Below are positions 1 to 6,284 of a DNA stretch of 6,365 bases, in pieces. The stretch comes from Candidatus Scatomorpha stercoravium (GTDB lineage: Bacteria > Bacillota > Clostridia > Oscillospirales > Oscillospiraceae), in assembly GCA_018716005.1 (NCBI GenBank), contig DVKN01000047.1, positions 1 to 6,365 of the forward strand, written 5' to 3'. Each line of letters opens with the position of its first letter. Within the stretch, counting starts at the first letter, position 1. The position numbers were made by a program, and so were the translations under genes. The notes below the pieces were generated by a model. That model searched no databases and was not told the origin of the DNA. It saw only the letters and a program-made list of their open reading frames with translations.

Positions 1-1758
1 GCCGAGCTGCACGACCTCCTCGAGTTCTCCGGCGCGAAGAAGCAGAGCCTCGCCTCGCTCGTGAACCAGGGCTTCATAACCCTTGACGAGAAGGAGGTCT
101 TCCGCCGCCCCGAGGTCAAGGCCGAGCGGGCCCCGCTCCCCGAGCTGAACGGGAGCCAGACGGGGGCCTTCGAGGGCATCAGCGCCCTCGCCGCCGGGGA
201 AAAGGCTGGTGCGGCGCTGCTCTTCGGCGTCACAGGCTCAGGGAAGACCACCATCTACATCCGTCTCATCGCCGAGCAGCTGAAGGCCGGCCGGAGCAGC
301 ATACTGCTCGTGCCGGAGATAGCCCTCACGCCGCAGATGCTGCGCACCTTCGCCGCGCACTTCGGCGACGAGATTGCCGTGCTGCACTCGAGCCTCTCGG
401 CGGGCGAGCGCTTCGACGAGTGGCGGAGGATAAAGAGCGGCGCGGCCCGCGTCGTTATCGGCACGCGCAGCGCCGTCTTCGCCCCGGCGAGCAATCTCGG
501 CCTCATCATAATCGACGAGGAGCAGGAGGACACGTATAAGAGCGAGAACGCCCCGCGCTACCACGCCCGGGACGTCGCCAAGTACCGCTGCGCGCAGAAT
601 AAGGCCCTGCTGCTCCTGGGCAGCGCGACGCCGGACGTCGAGAGCCGCTATTGGGCGGAGCGGGGGCGCTACGCCTTCTTCACCCTTCCCGGGCGCTATA
701 ACGAGCGCGAGCTGCCGCTAGTCGAGATAGTGGACCTCAAGCGCGAGCTCCGCCGCGGCAACGGTGGGTCGATAAGCTCCAGGCTTTATGAGGAGCTCTC
801 CGCCAACATCGAGCGCGGCGAGCAGAGCATCTTGTTCATAAACCGCCGCGGGGCGAATAAGCTCGTCACCTGCGTCGAATGCGGGTACTCGTACCGCTGC
901 CCGAACTGCTCGGTGAGCCTCACCTTCCACAGCTACGGGCACAAGCTCATGTGCCACCACTGCGGCTACACGCAGCCCCTAGACGAGCGCTGCCCCGAAT
1001 GCGGCGGCGCGCTCAAATACGTGGGCGCGGGCACGCAGAAGGTGGAGGAGGAGCTCTCGGAGCTCTTCCCGGATACGGAGATACTCCGCATGGACACGGA
1101 CACCGTCTCCGGCGCGGGCGGGCACGACAAGCTCCTCGAGCGTTTCCGCAGCGAGAAGATACCCATTATGGTCGGCACCCAGATGGTGACCAAGGGGCTG
1201 AACTTTGAAAACGTCACCCTCGTCGGCGTGATATGCGCCGACCAGGGCCTATACGCCGGCGACTGGCGGGCGAGCGAGCGCACATTTTCGCTCATAACCC
1301 AGGTCGTGGGCCGCTCGGGCCGCTTCGAGAAGCCGGGCCGGGCCGTAATACAGACCTATACGCCCGAGAACGAGACGATACGCGAGGCCGCGAGCCAGGA
1401 TTACGAGAGCTTTTTCCGCTCCGAGATAGAGCTCCGCCGCCTCCAGGCCCTGCCGCCCTTCACGGAGCTCCTGAGCGTGACGCTCTCCGGCCTCGGCGAG
1501 GCGCAGGTGCTCGACTGCGCCCACCGCGCGAGGCGGCACCTCATGAGCTGCGCCGCCGGCATCGGCGGAGCGCGCGTCCTCGGCCCCGCGCCGCTCGCCA
1601 TACTGAAGGTAAACAACAACTACCGCTACCGGGTCACGCTCTGCGCCCCGCCGGGCAGCGGCGCGCGCCGCTTCATCGCCGACACGGTGATACGCGCGGG
1701 CGCAAGCCGCTTTTTCAAGGGCGTGAACGTATACGCGGACACAAACCCGTCAGATTAG
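1..1758 (+). CDS. priA: Primosomal helicase PriA, N-terminus cut off by window edge
   Basis: PriA is the superfamily 2 3'-5' DNA helicase that recognises stalled or collapsed replication forks and reloads the replicative helicase. The frame is open from base 1, so the GTG at 61 is an internal Val and not the start; 585 residues are visible of a family usually 730-820 long. Residues 1-40 look like the end of the winged-helix domain. Then come Walker A GVTGSGKT (76-83, Lys82), motif Ia VPEIALTPQM (104-113), motif II DEEQ (172-175), motif III GSATPD (207-212), eight zinc-binding Cys in four CxxC pairs (291/294, 300/303, 318/321, 331/334), GTQMVTKGLNF (392-402), motif VI QVVGRSGR (434-441) and the PriA C-terminal domain. 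Motif II reads DEEQ where E. coli and B. subtilis have DEEH, and motif VI departs from the usual QVAGRAGR; all other key residues are intact, so the protein looks functional. It heads the visible operon, with def 10 bases downstream. Confidence 0.97.
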   Translation, partial: AELHDLLEFSGAKKQSLASLVNQGFITLDEKEVFRRPEVKAERAPLPELNGSQTGAFEGISALAAGEKAGAALLFGVTGSGKTTIYIRLIAEQLKAGRSSILLVPEIALTPQMLRTFAAHFGDEIAVLHSSLSAGERFDEWRRIKSGAARVVIGTRSAVFAPASNLGLIIIDEEQEDTYKSENAPRYHARDVAKYRCAQNKALLLLGSATPDVESRYWAERGRYAFFTLPGRYNERELPLVEIVDLKRELRRGNGGSISSRLYEELSANIERGEQSILFINRRGANKLVTCVECGYSYRCPNCSVSLTFHSYGHKLMCHHCGYTQPLDERCPECGGALKYVGAGTQKVEEELSELFPDTEILRMDTDTVSGAGGHDKLLERFRSEKIPIMVGTQMVTKGLNFENVTLVGVICADQGLYAGDWRASERTFSLITQVVGRSGRFEKPGRAVIQTYTPENETIREAASQDYESFFRSEIELRRLQALPPFTELLSVTLSGLGEAQVLDCAHRARRHLMSCAAGIGGARVLGPAPLAILKVNNNYRYRVTLCAPPGSGARRFIADTVIRAGASRFFKGVNVYADTNPSD

Positions 1759-1763
1759 GAGGA
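1757..1763 (+). promoter_or_regulatory. Shine-Dalgarno site of def, overlapping the priA stop
   Basis: AGGAGGA at 1757-1763 is a near-perfect match to the anti-Shine-Dalgarno complement. AGGAGG ends 6 bases before the def ATG at 1769, and its first two bases are the last two of the priA TAG stop (1756-1758). The following bases (ATATAT) are AT-rich, unlike the surrounding DNA, so ribosomes could load here without depending on priA translation. Confidence 0.85.
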
Positions 1764-1768
1764 TATAT

Positions 1769-2281
1769 ATGGCACTTCGTACTATAGTAACCGAGGGGGA
1801 CAGCGTACTCCACAAGCACTGCCGCCCCGTCACGAGCTTTGACGGCAGGCTGCACGAGCTCATCGACGATATGCGCGAGACGCTGCTCGAGGCCGACGGC
1901 GTCGGGCTTGCCGCGCCCCAGGTGGGCGTGCTCAGGCGCGTCGTGCTCGTCCTGGAGACGAACGTACCCGAGGGCGGGGAGCCGTATATCATTGAGCTCG
2001 TGAACCCCGAGATAACAGCCTGCGAGGGCGGCCAGACCGGGCCCGAGGGCTGCCTCTCCGTGCCGGGCCGCTTCGGCCTCGTGACGCGGCCGATGACTGT
2101 CACCGTGAGGGCGCAGGACCGCGACGGCAAGGCCTTCGAGCTCAGCGGCACGGGCATCACCGCACGCGCCTTCTGCCACGAGGTAGATCACCTCGACGGC
2201 ATCATGTTCACCGAGCTCGCCAGCCGTATGCTCACGGACGAGGAGCTCGAGACGGGCTCCTGGCAGGAGGACGCCGAATAA
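1769..2281 (+). CDS. def: Peptide deformylase
   Basis: Peptide deformylase is a metalloenzyme (usually Fe2+) that removes the N-formyl group from nascent proteins as they leave the ribosome. The 170-residue product has the three family motifs: GVGLAAPQ (residues 44-51), EGCLS (93-97, metal ligand Cys95) and HEVDH (137-141, metal ligands His137 and His141, catalytic Glu138). Length is usual for a bacterial deformylase. The motif III His is preceded by Cys136, where many homologues have Gln. The ATG at 1769 is chosen for its strong Shine-Dalgarno and because the protein then begins with the typical short run leading into the first strand. It is paired with fmt, which adds the formyl group that this enzyme removes; its TAA shares one base with the fmt ATG. 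Confidence 0.97.
   Translation: MALRTIVTEGDSVLHKHCRPVTSFDGRLHELIDDMRETLLEADGVGLAAPQVGVLRRVVLVLETNVPEGGEPYIIELVNPEITACEGGQTGPEGCLSVPGRFGLVTRPMTVTVRAQDRDGKAFELSGTGITARAFCHEVDHLDGIMFTELASRMLTDEELETGSWQEDAE
2265..2270 (+). promoter_or_regulatory. Shine-Dalgarno site of fmt inside the def 3' end
   Basis: AGGAGG lies within the last codons of def and ends 10 bases before the fmt ATG at 2281, slightly farther than the optimum. Together with the TAATG stop/start junction it supports coupled translation of def and fmt. Confidence 0.6.
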
Positions 2282-3201
2282 TGCGCGTCGTCTTCATGGG
2301 CACGCCCGACTTCGCCGCGGAGAGCCTGCGCGCCGTGCTCGACGCGGGCTACGAGGTCGCGGGCGTCTTTACCCAGCCGGATAAGCCCAAGGGCCGCGGC
2401 ATGAAGCTCGCCGCCTGCGAGACGAAGGCCCTCGCCCTCGAGCGCGGCCTCGACGTATATCAGCCGGCCAGCGTCCGGACGGACGAGGCGCTCGAGCTCA
2501 TGCGCTCCCTCGCGCCGGACATACTCTGCGTCGTCGCCTACGGGAAAATCCTGCCCGACGAGCTGCTCGCCGTGCCCAGGTACGGCGCCATTAACGTCCA
2601 CGGCTCGCTCCTGCCGCGCTACCGCGGCGCGGCGCCCATACAGTGGTCGGTGCTCAACGGCGACGAGTACGCGGGCGTCACGACGATGTACCTCGCCCAC
2701 GACATGGACGCGGGCGACGTAATATTCCGCGAGGCGACGAAGGTGGGCGAATACGAGACGGCGGGGGAGCTCTTCGACCGCTTGGCCCTTATGGGCGCGA
2801 AGCTGCTCGTCAGGACCCTCGCCGCCATAGAGGACGGCACGGCCCCGCGCGAGCCCCAGGACGAGGCCAAGGCCACCTACGTCGGCCAGCTCGACAAGAG
2901 CATCTGCCCCATAGACTGGGAGCGCACTCCGCGCGAGATAATAAAGCATATCTGCGGCCTCAACCCCTGGCCCGTCGCCACGATGGAGCTCGGCGGCGAG
3001 ACAATCAAGGTCTTCGCGGCCGAATACACCGATAACGCCACGTCCAAGGCCCCCGGCAGCGTCGTATCCGCCGGCAAGGCGGGCATAGAGGTCGCCTGCG
3101 GCGGCGGCAGGACCGTCCGCATAACTGAGCTCCAGGCCCCGGGGAAAAAGCGCATGAGCGCCGCAGCGTACCTGCTCGGCCACCCGGTGAGCGTGGAATG
3201 A
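2281..3201 (+). CDS. fmt: Methionyl-tRNA formyltransferase
   Basis: Fmt transfers a formyl group from 10-formyltetrahydrofolate to the amino group of Met on initiator tRNA, in the cytoplasm. The 306-residue product is near the family length (about 310-320). It opens with the family's MRVVFMGTPDFA strand-loop and the KGRGMKL segment. The catalytic triad of the formyltransferase fold is visible: Asn105 and His107 in INVHGSLLPRYRGAAPIQ, and Asp143 in the MDAGD segment. From about residue 200 the C-terminal OB-like tRNA-binding domain follows, with GLNPWPVA as its signature. The start overlaps the def stop by one base (TAATG), and the 3' end overlaps rsmB by four bases (ATGA). Many Clostridia carry a zinc metallopeptidase and a DUF116 gene between fmt and rsmB (from memory); here there is no room for either. 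Confidence 0.97.
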   Translation: MRVVFMGTPDFAAESLRAVLDAGYEVAGVFTQPDKPKGRGMKLAACETKALALERGLDVYQPASVRTDEALELMRSLAPDILCVVAYGKILPDELLAVPRYGAINVHGSLLPRYRGAAPIQWSVLNGDEYAGVTTMYLAHDMDAGDVIFREATKVGEYETAGELFDRLALMGAKLLVRTLAAIEDGTAPREPQDEAKATYVGQLDKSICPIDWERTPREIIKHICGLNPWPVATMELGGETIKVFAAEYTDNATSKAPGSVVSAGKAGIEVACGGGRTVRITELQAPGKKRMSAAAYLLGHPVSVE

Positions 3202-4487
3202 GCGCCGCGAGGGAGGCCGCGCTCAGGGCCATGGCCCTCGTGCGGAAGGGGAAATTTATGAGCGAGGCCGTCGACGAGGCCGTGCGCGCCCTCGGGCTCG
3301 ACCGGCGCGACGCCGCGCTCTGCTCGCGCATAGTCCACGAGACGCTCAGCAACCGCGGCTATATAGACTCCGTCCTAGGCCAGTGGTCGAAGCTGCCCAT
3401 GAACCGCGTGGAGCACACCGTGCGGGACATACTCATGATAAGCGCCGCGCAGATACTCTTCCTCGACCGCGTGCCGCCCAGCGCGGCGGTCAACGAGGCC
3501 GTGGAGCTCTGCCGCAGGCATGGCTGCGAGCGCGCGACGGGCTACGTGAACGGCGTGCTGCGCCGCGTGACGGAGAACCGCGGAAGGCCCCTCGCGCTCC
3601 CGGACGATTGCTCCGGCGCGGAGTACCTGGCCCGCAGGTACAGCTGCGCCGGGTGGATAGCGGAGGAGTTCGTCCGCCGCCGCGGATATGAGGGCGCGGA
3701 AGCCCTATGCCGGGCGAATAACGCCGAGCCTCCGCTCACAATACAGACGAATACGCTCAGGACGAGCCCCGAGGCGCTGCGGGAAGCTCTGCTTTCCTCC
3801 GGCATCGAGGCCGCGCCGGGCCTGCTCCCGGGCTCATATGACCTCGCGGCCTCCGGGCTCATAAGCTCCATACCGGGCTACGGCGAGGGGCACTTCTACG
3901 TGCAGGACTCCGCGGCGCGCATGGCCGTGGAGGCCGCCGCGCCGGAGAGGGGCATGGACGTCCTCGACGCCTGCTCCGCGCCGGGCGGGAAGAGCTTCGC
4001 GGCCGCCATACGCATGGGCGGCGAGGGGCGCATCCTTGCCTGCGATTTGAAGGAAAAGCGCCTGAAGCGCGTCACGGAGGGCGCGAAGCGCCTCGGGCTC
4101 GACGGCATGATTGAATGCCGCGCCATGGACGCGCGCACGCCGGGAGAGGAACTTCACGGCCGCTTCGACGTCGTAATAGCGGACGCGCCCTGCTCCGGAC
4201 TCGGCGTAATAAGGCGCAAGCCCGAGATAAGGTACAAGACGGAGGCCGAGGTCGCGTCCCTCCCCGGGATACAGCTCGCCATACTTGAGGGCCTCGCCGC
4301 CTGCGTGAAGCCGGGCGGGACGCTTCTGTACTCCACTTGTACGCTGCTCGAGCGGGAAAACGAGGACGTCGTGCGCGCCTTCCTCGCGGAGAACGAGGGC
4401 TTCACCGCCGCGGAGGAGCGCACGCTCTGGCCGGACATTGACAAAACGGACGGATTTTTCATATGCAGGATGATAAAATCAACATAA
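3198..4487 (+). CDS. rsmB: 16S rRNA (cytosine-967-C5) methyltransferase RsmB
   Basis: RsmB uses S-adenosylmethionine to methylate C967 (E. coli numbering) of 16S rRNA. The 429-residue product has the two-part architecture expected. Residues 1 to about 130 form a NusB-like helical RNA-binding domain, and the rest is a Rossmann-fold methyltransferase of the NOL1/NOP2/Sun family. Visible motifs are the SAM-binding DACSAPGGK (257-265), DAPCSGLGVIRRKPEIRY with Cys332 in motif IV, and YSTCT with the catalytic nucleophile Cys381 in motif VI. The presence of both cysteines marks an RNA m5C enzyme. The NusB-like extension separates it from the shorter RsmF/YebU-type relatives. The ATG overlaps the fmt stop (ATGA); GGTGA at 3186-3190 could be a partial Shine-Dalgarno. 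Of its 21 Ile codons 17 are ATA, striking in such GC-rich DNA. The last 25 bases also encode the start of rlmN. Confidence 0.95.
   Translation: MSAAREAALRAMALVRKGKFMSEAVDEAVRALGLDRRDAALCSRIVHETLSNRGYIDSVLGQWSKLPMNRVEHTVRDILMISAAQILFLDRVPPSAAVNEAVELCRRHGCERATGYVNGVLRRVTENRGRPLALPDDCSGAEYLARRYSCAGWIAEEFVRRRGYEGAEALCRANNAEPPLTIQTNTLRTSPEALREALLSSGIEAAPGLLPGSYDLAASGLISSIPGYGEGHFYVQDSAARMAVEAAAPERGMDVLDACSAPGGKSFAAAIRMGGEGRILACDLKEKRLKRVTEGAKRLGLDGMIECRAMDARTPGEELHGRFDVVIADAPCSGLGVIRRKPEIRYKTEAEVASLPGIQLAILEGLAACVKPGGTLLYSTCTLLERENEDVVRAFLAENEGFTAAEERTLWPDIDKTDGFFICRMIKST
4463..4487 (+). other. 25-base out-of-frame overlap of rsmB and rlmN
   Basis: These bases are read in two frames: as the last residues of RsmB through its TAA (4485-4487), and as the first eight residues of RlmN. 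The rlmN frame has a stop at 4439-4441, so the ATG at 4463 is the first ATG available. The next in-frame ATG (4529) would delete part of the conserved N-terminal helix. No good Shine-Dalgarno precedes 4463 (only GGA at 4452-4454), so rlmN is probably translated by coupling to rsmB. The stretch from about 4440 to 4488 is AT-rich compared with its flanks. Confidence 0.8.
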
Positions 4488-5524
4488 GGGACCTGCTCCC
4501 CGAGGAGCTCGCGTCGGAGCTGAAGGCCATGGGACAGCCGGCCTTCCGCGCCAAGCAGCTCTTCGGCTGGCTCACGCGCGGAGTGTCGGGCTGGGACGAG
4601 ATGACGAACCTCCCCAAGCCGCTGCGCGCCGCGCTCGGCGAGAGGTTTTATCTCGGCGCGCCCGGCGTGCTGCGCAAACAGGTCTCCGCCGGGGACGGCA
4701 CGGTCAAGTATCTCTGGCGGCTCCGGGACGGCAACGCCGTGGAGACGGTCGTCATGCGCTACCACTACGGCAACAGCGTCTGCATCTCCACGCAGGTCGG
4801 CTGCCGCCAGGGCTGCGCCTTCTGCGCCTCGACGATAGGCGGCCTCGTCCGCTGCCTGACGCCGGGGGAGATGCTCGAGGAGGTCATGTTCTCCGAGAAG
4901 GAGTCCGGGCTGAAGATTGGCCACATCGTGCTCATGGGCATAGGCGAGCCGCTCGACAATTTCGACAACGTCGTGAAGTTCTTAAAGCTCGTGAACCACC
5001 CCGACGGCATGAATATAGGCATGAGGCACATCTCGCTCTCCACCTGCGGTCTCACCGAGCGCTTCGCCGACCTCGCCGCGCTCGATATGCAGCTGACGCT
5101 CTCCGTCAGCCTCCACGCGCCCGACGACGAGACGCGCACGCGGATTATGCCCGCGAACCGCGGCAGGGGCGTGGCGAAGCTCATGGACGAGTGCGAGGCG
5201 TATTTTAAGAAGACCGGGCGGCGCATATCCTTCGAGTACGCCATGATAGACGGCGTCAACGACTCGAAGGAGCAGTGCGCCCTGCTCGCGAAGCACGCGA
5301 AGCGCGTCGCCGCGCACGTGAACCTCATCCCGCTCAACCATGTGGACGAGAGCCCGCTCAAGCCCACGCCCCCGGAGCGGATAGCGGAATTCAAGCGCGC
5401 GCTCGAGCGCGAGGGCGTGAACGTCACCGTCAGGCGTTCGCTCGGCGGGGACATAGAGGCCTCCTGCGGCCAGCTCAGGAAAAAGACAGCCGAGGCGATG
5501 AAATCAGGAACGGAGAGGGCATGA
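4463..5524 (+). CDS. rlmN: Dual-specificity 23S rRNA/tRNA adenine-C2 methyltransferase RlmN
   Basis: RlmN is a radical-SAM enzyme that makes 2-methyladenosine at A2503 of 23S rRNA and, in E. coli at least, at A37 of some tRNAs. The 353-residue product carries the [4Fe-4S]-binding CxxxCxxC motif (Cys114, Cys118, Cys121 in GCRQGCAFCAS). It also has both special cysteines: Cys107 and Cys335, matching E. coli Cys118 and the methyl-carrying Cys355. Cys335 sits in the family's RRSLGGDIEASCGQL ending. GIGEPLDN and the SLHAPDDETR segment are also typical. Cfr, the A2503 C8-methylating resistance enzyme, shares this fold. The operon position and the close match to RlmN signatures such as MGIGEPLDN favour RlmN. 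It overlaps rsmB by 25 bases and stp by four (ATGA). Confidence 0.95.
   Translation: MQDDKINIRDLLPEELASELKAMGQPAFRAKQLFGWLTRGVSGWDEMTNLPKPLRAALGERFYLGAPGVLRKQVSAGDGTVKYLWRLRDGNAVETVVMRYHYGNSVCISTQVGCRQGCAFCASTIGGLVRCLTPGEMLEEVMFSEKESGLKIGHIVLMGIGEPLDNFDNVVKFLKLVNHPDGMNIGMRHISLSTCGLTERFADLAALDMQLTLSVSLHAPDDETRTRIMPANRGRGVAKLMDECEAYFKKTGRRISFEYAMIDGVNDSKEQCALLAKHAKRVAAHVNLIPLNHVDESPLKPTPPERIAEFKRALEREGVNVTVRRSLGGDIEASCGQLRKKTAEAMKSGTERA
5512..5519 (+). promoter_or_regulatory. Shine-Dalgarno site that fixes the stp start
   Basis: GGAGAGGG precedes the ATG at 5521; GGAG ends 5 bases before it. This site, the ATGA junction and the match of the following residues to the PP2C N-terminus place the stp start at 5521, not at the upstream ATG at 5275 that opens the same frame deep inside rlmN. 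Confidence 0.75.
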
Positions 5525-6258
5525 ACAGCTACGGCATCACAGACAGGGGAAAAGTGAGGCGCGACAACCAGGACTGCTTCCTCATAGAGCGGCTCGACGC
5601 GCAGGACTGCTGCATCGCCGTCCTGTGCGACGGCATGGGCGGTGAGAAGGCCGGCAACATCGCGAGCGACCTCGCCGCGAAGACCTACGTCTCCACGCTC
5701 CGCGAGCGCATCCTGGCCAATAAGAAGCGCCGGCCCGACATAAAGAGCATGATGGAGGAGGCCTGCGACGCCGCCAACCACATGGTCTACTCATACTCCT
5801 GCTTCGACACCGACTACACCGGCATGGGCACGACGATGGTCTCCGCCGTCATCTGCGGCGGGCGGGTATGGGTGCTCAACGTCGGCGACAGCCGCTGCTA
5901 TAAGCTCACGCGGCGCAGCCTGACGCAGGTGACGCGCGACCACTCCCTCGTGCAGGACATGGTAGACCGGGGCGAGCTGACGCCCGCCGAGGCCCGCGTC
6001 CACCCGCGCCGCAACGTTATAACCCGCGCCCTGGGCGTAAACGAGCTCGTGCCCTGCGACGTCTTCACGCCCAGGCTCGCCGGCGGCGATATGCTGCTTT
6101 TGTGCTCGGACGGGCTCACGAATATGCTCAGCGACCGCGAGATATTGTCCCTCTCGCGCCGCAACACCAACCCTCTGTCGCTCTCTAAGGCGCTTATGGC
6201 CGAGGCGCTCGCGCGCGAGGCCAGGGACAATGTGACGATAGTCGTCATTTCCAAATAA
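5521..6258 (+). CDS. stp: PP2C-family Ser/Thr protein phosphatase (Stp/PrpC)
   Basis: This metal-dependent phosphatase removes phosphate from Ser and Thr residues. Its B. subtilis counterpart PrpC reverses the action of the kinase PrkC, encoded next door as here. The 245-residue product matches the usual 240-255 for bacterial single-domain PP2C enzymes. Motifs in order are RRDNQD (13-18), the metal-binding CDGMGG (Asp37), GMGTT (101-105), VGDSR (121-125), RDHSLVQDMV, VITRALG, the metal-binding SDGL (Asp197) and RDNVT (Asp236). The catalytic metal-binding aspartates are all present, so it should be active. No signal peptide or membrane segment is seen, so it is cytoplasmic. It starts within the rlmN stop (ATGA) and lies 26 bases before pknB. 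An in-frame extension upstream to 5275 translates as Arg/Ala-rich rlmN shadow and is rejected. Confidence 0.95.
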   Translation: MNSYGITDRGKVRRDNQDCFLIERLDAQDCCIAVLCDGMGGEKAGNIASDLAAKTYVSTLRERILANKKRRPDIKSMMEEACDAANHMVYSYSCFDTDYTGMGTTMVSAVICGGRVWVLNVGDSRCYKLTRRSLTQVTRDHSLVQDMVDRGELTPAEARVHPRRNVITRALGVNELVPCDVFTPRLAGGDMLLLCSDGLTNMLSDREILSLSRRNTNPLSLSKALMAEALAREARDNVTIVVISK

Positions 6259-6274
6259 ACTCCCCGGAACGTTT

Positions 6275-6279
6275 GGAGG
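6275..6279 (+). promoter_or_regulatory. Shine-Dalgarno site of pknB
   Basis: GGAGG ends 5 bases before the ATG at 6285, an optimal arrangement. It sits in the 26-base gap after stp (6259-6284), which contains no inverted repeat or T-run, so stp and pknB are probably on one transcript. Confidence 0.8.
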
Positions 6280-6284
6280 CAGCC

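Noticed and set aside
1233..1787. 184-codon plus-strand ORF in another frame of priA
   Set aside because: Arg/Pro/Ala-rich frame-shifted reading of the PriA C-terminal domain; priA itself is continuous through this region with conserved motifs.
2188..3183. 331-codon ORF on the minus strand across fmt
   Set aside because: Low-complexity Ala/Gly/Arg/Val composition, no motif and no Shine-Dalgarno that I could recognise; fmt on the other strand is unambiguous.
4802..4825. Possibility that the radical-SAM gene is the resistance methyltransferase Cfr rather than RlmN
   Set aside because: Cfr shares the CxxxCxxC motif and both special cysteines, but the conserved housekeeping operon position and the RlmN-type signatures point to RlmN.
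4154..4924. 256-codon minus-strand ORF across the rsmB/rlmN junction
   Set aside because: Antisense shadow of two conserved genes, with no family resemblance.
4765..5781. 338-codon ORF on the minus strand across rlmN and stp
   Set aside because: It has no recognisable domain, is Ser/Arg/Pro-rich, and is antisense to two genes with full family motifs. Long antisense ORFs are expected where GC-rich codon bias removes stop codons.
6259..6284. Possible terminator or promoter between stp and pknB
   Set aside because: The 26 bases hold no inverted repeat, no T-run and no recognisable -35/-10 pair; only the Shine-Dalgarno is supported.
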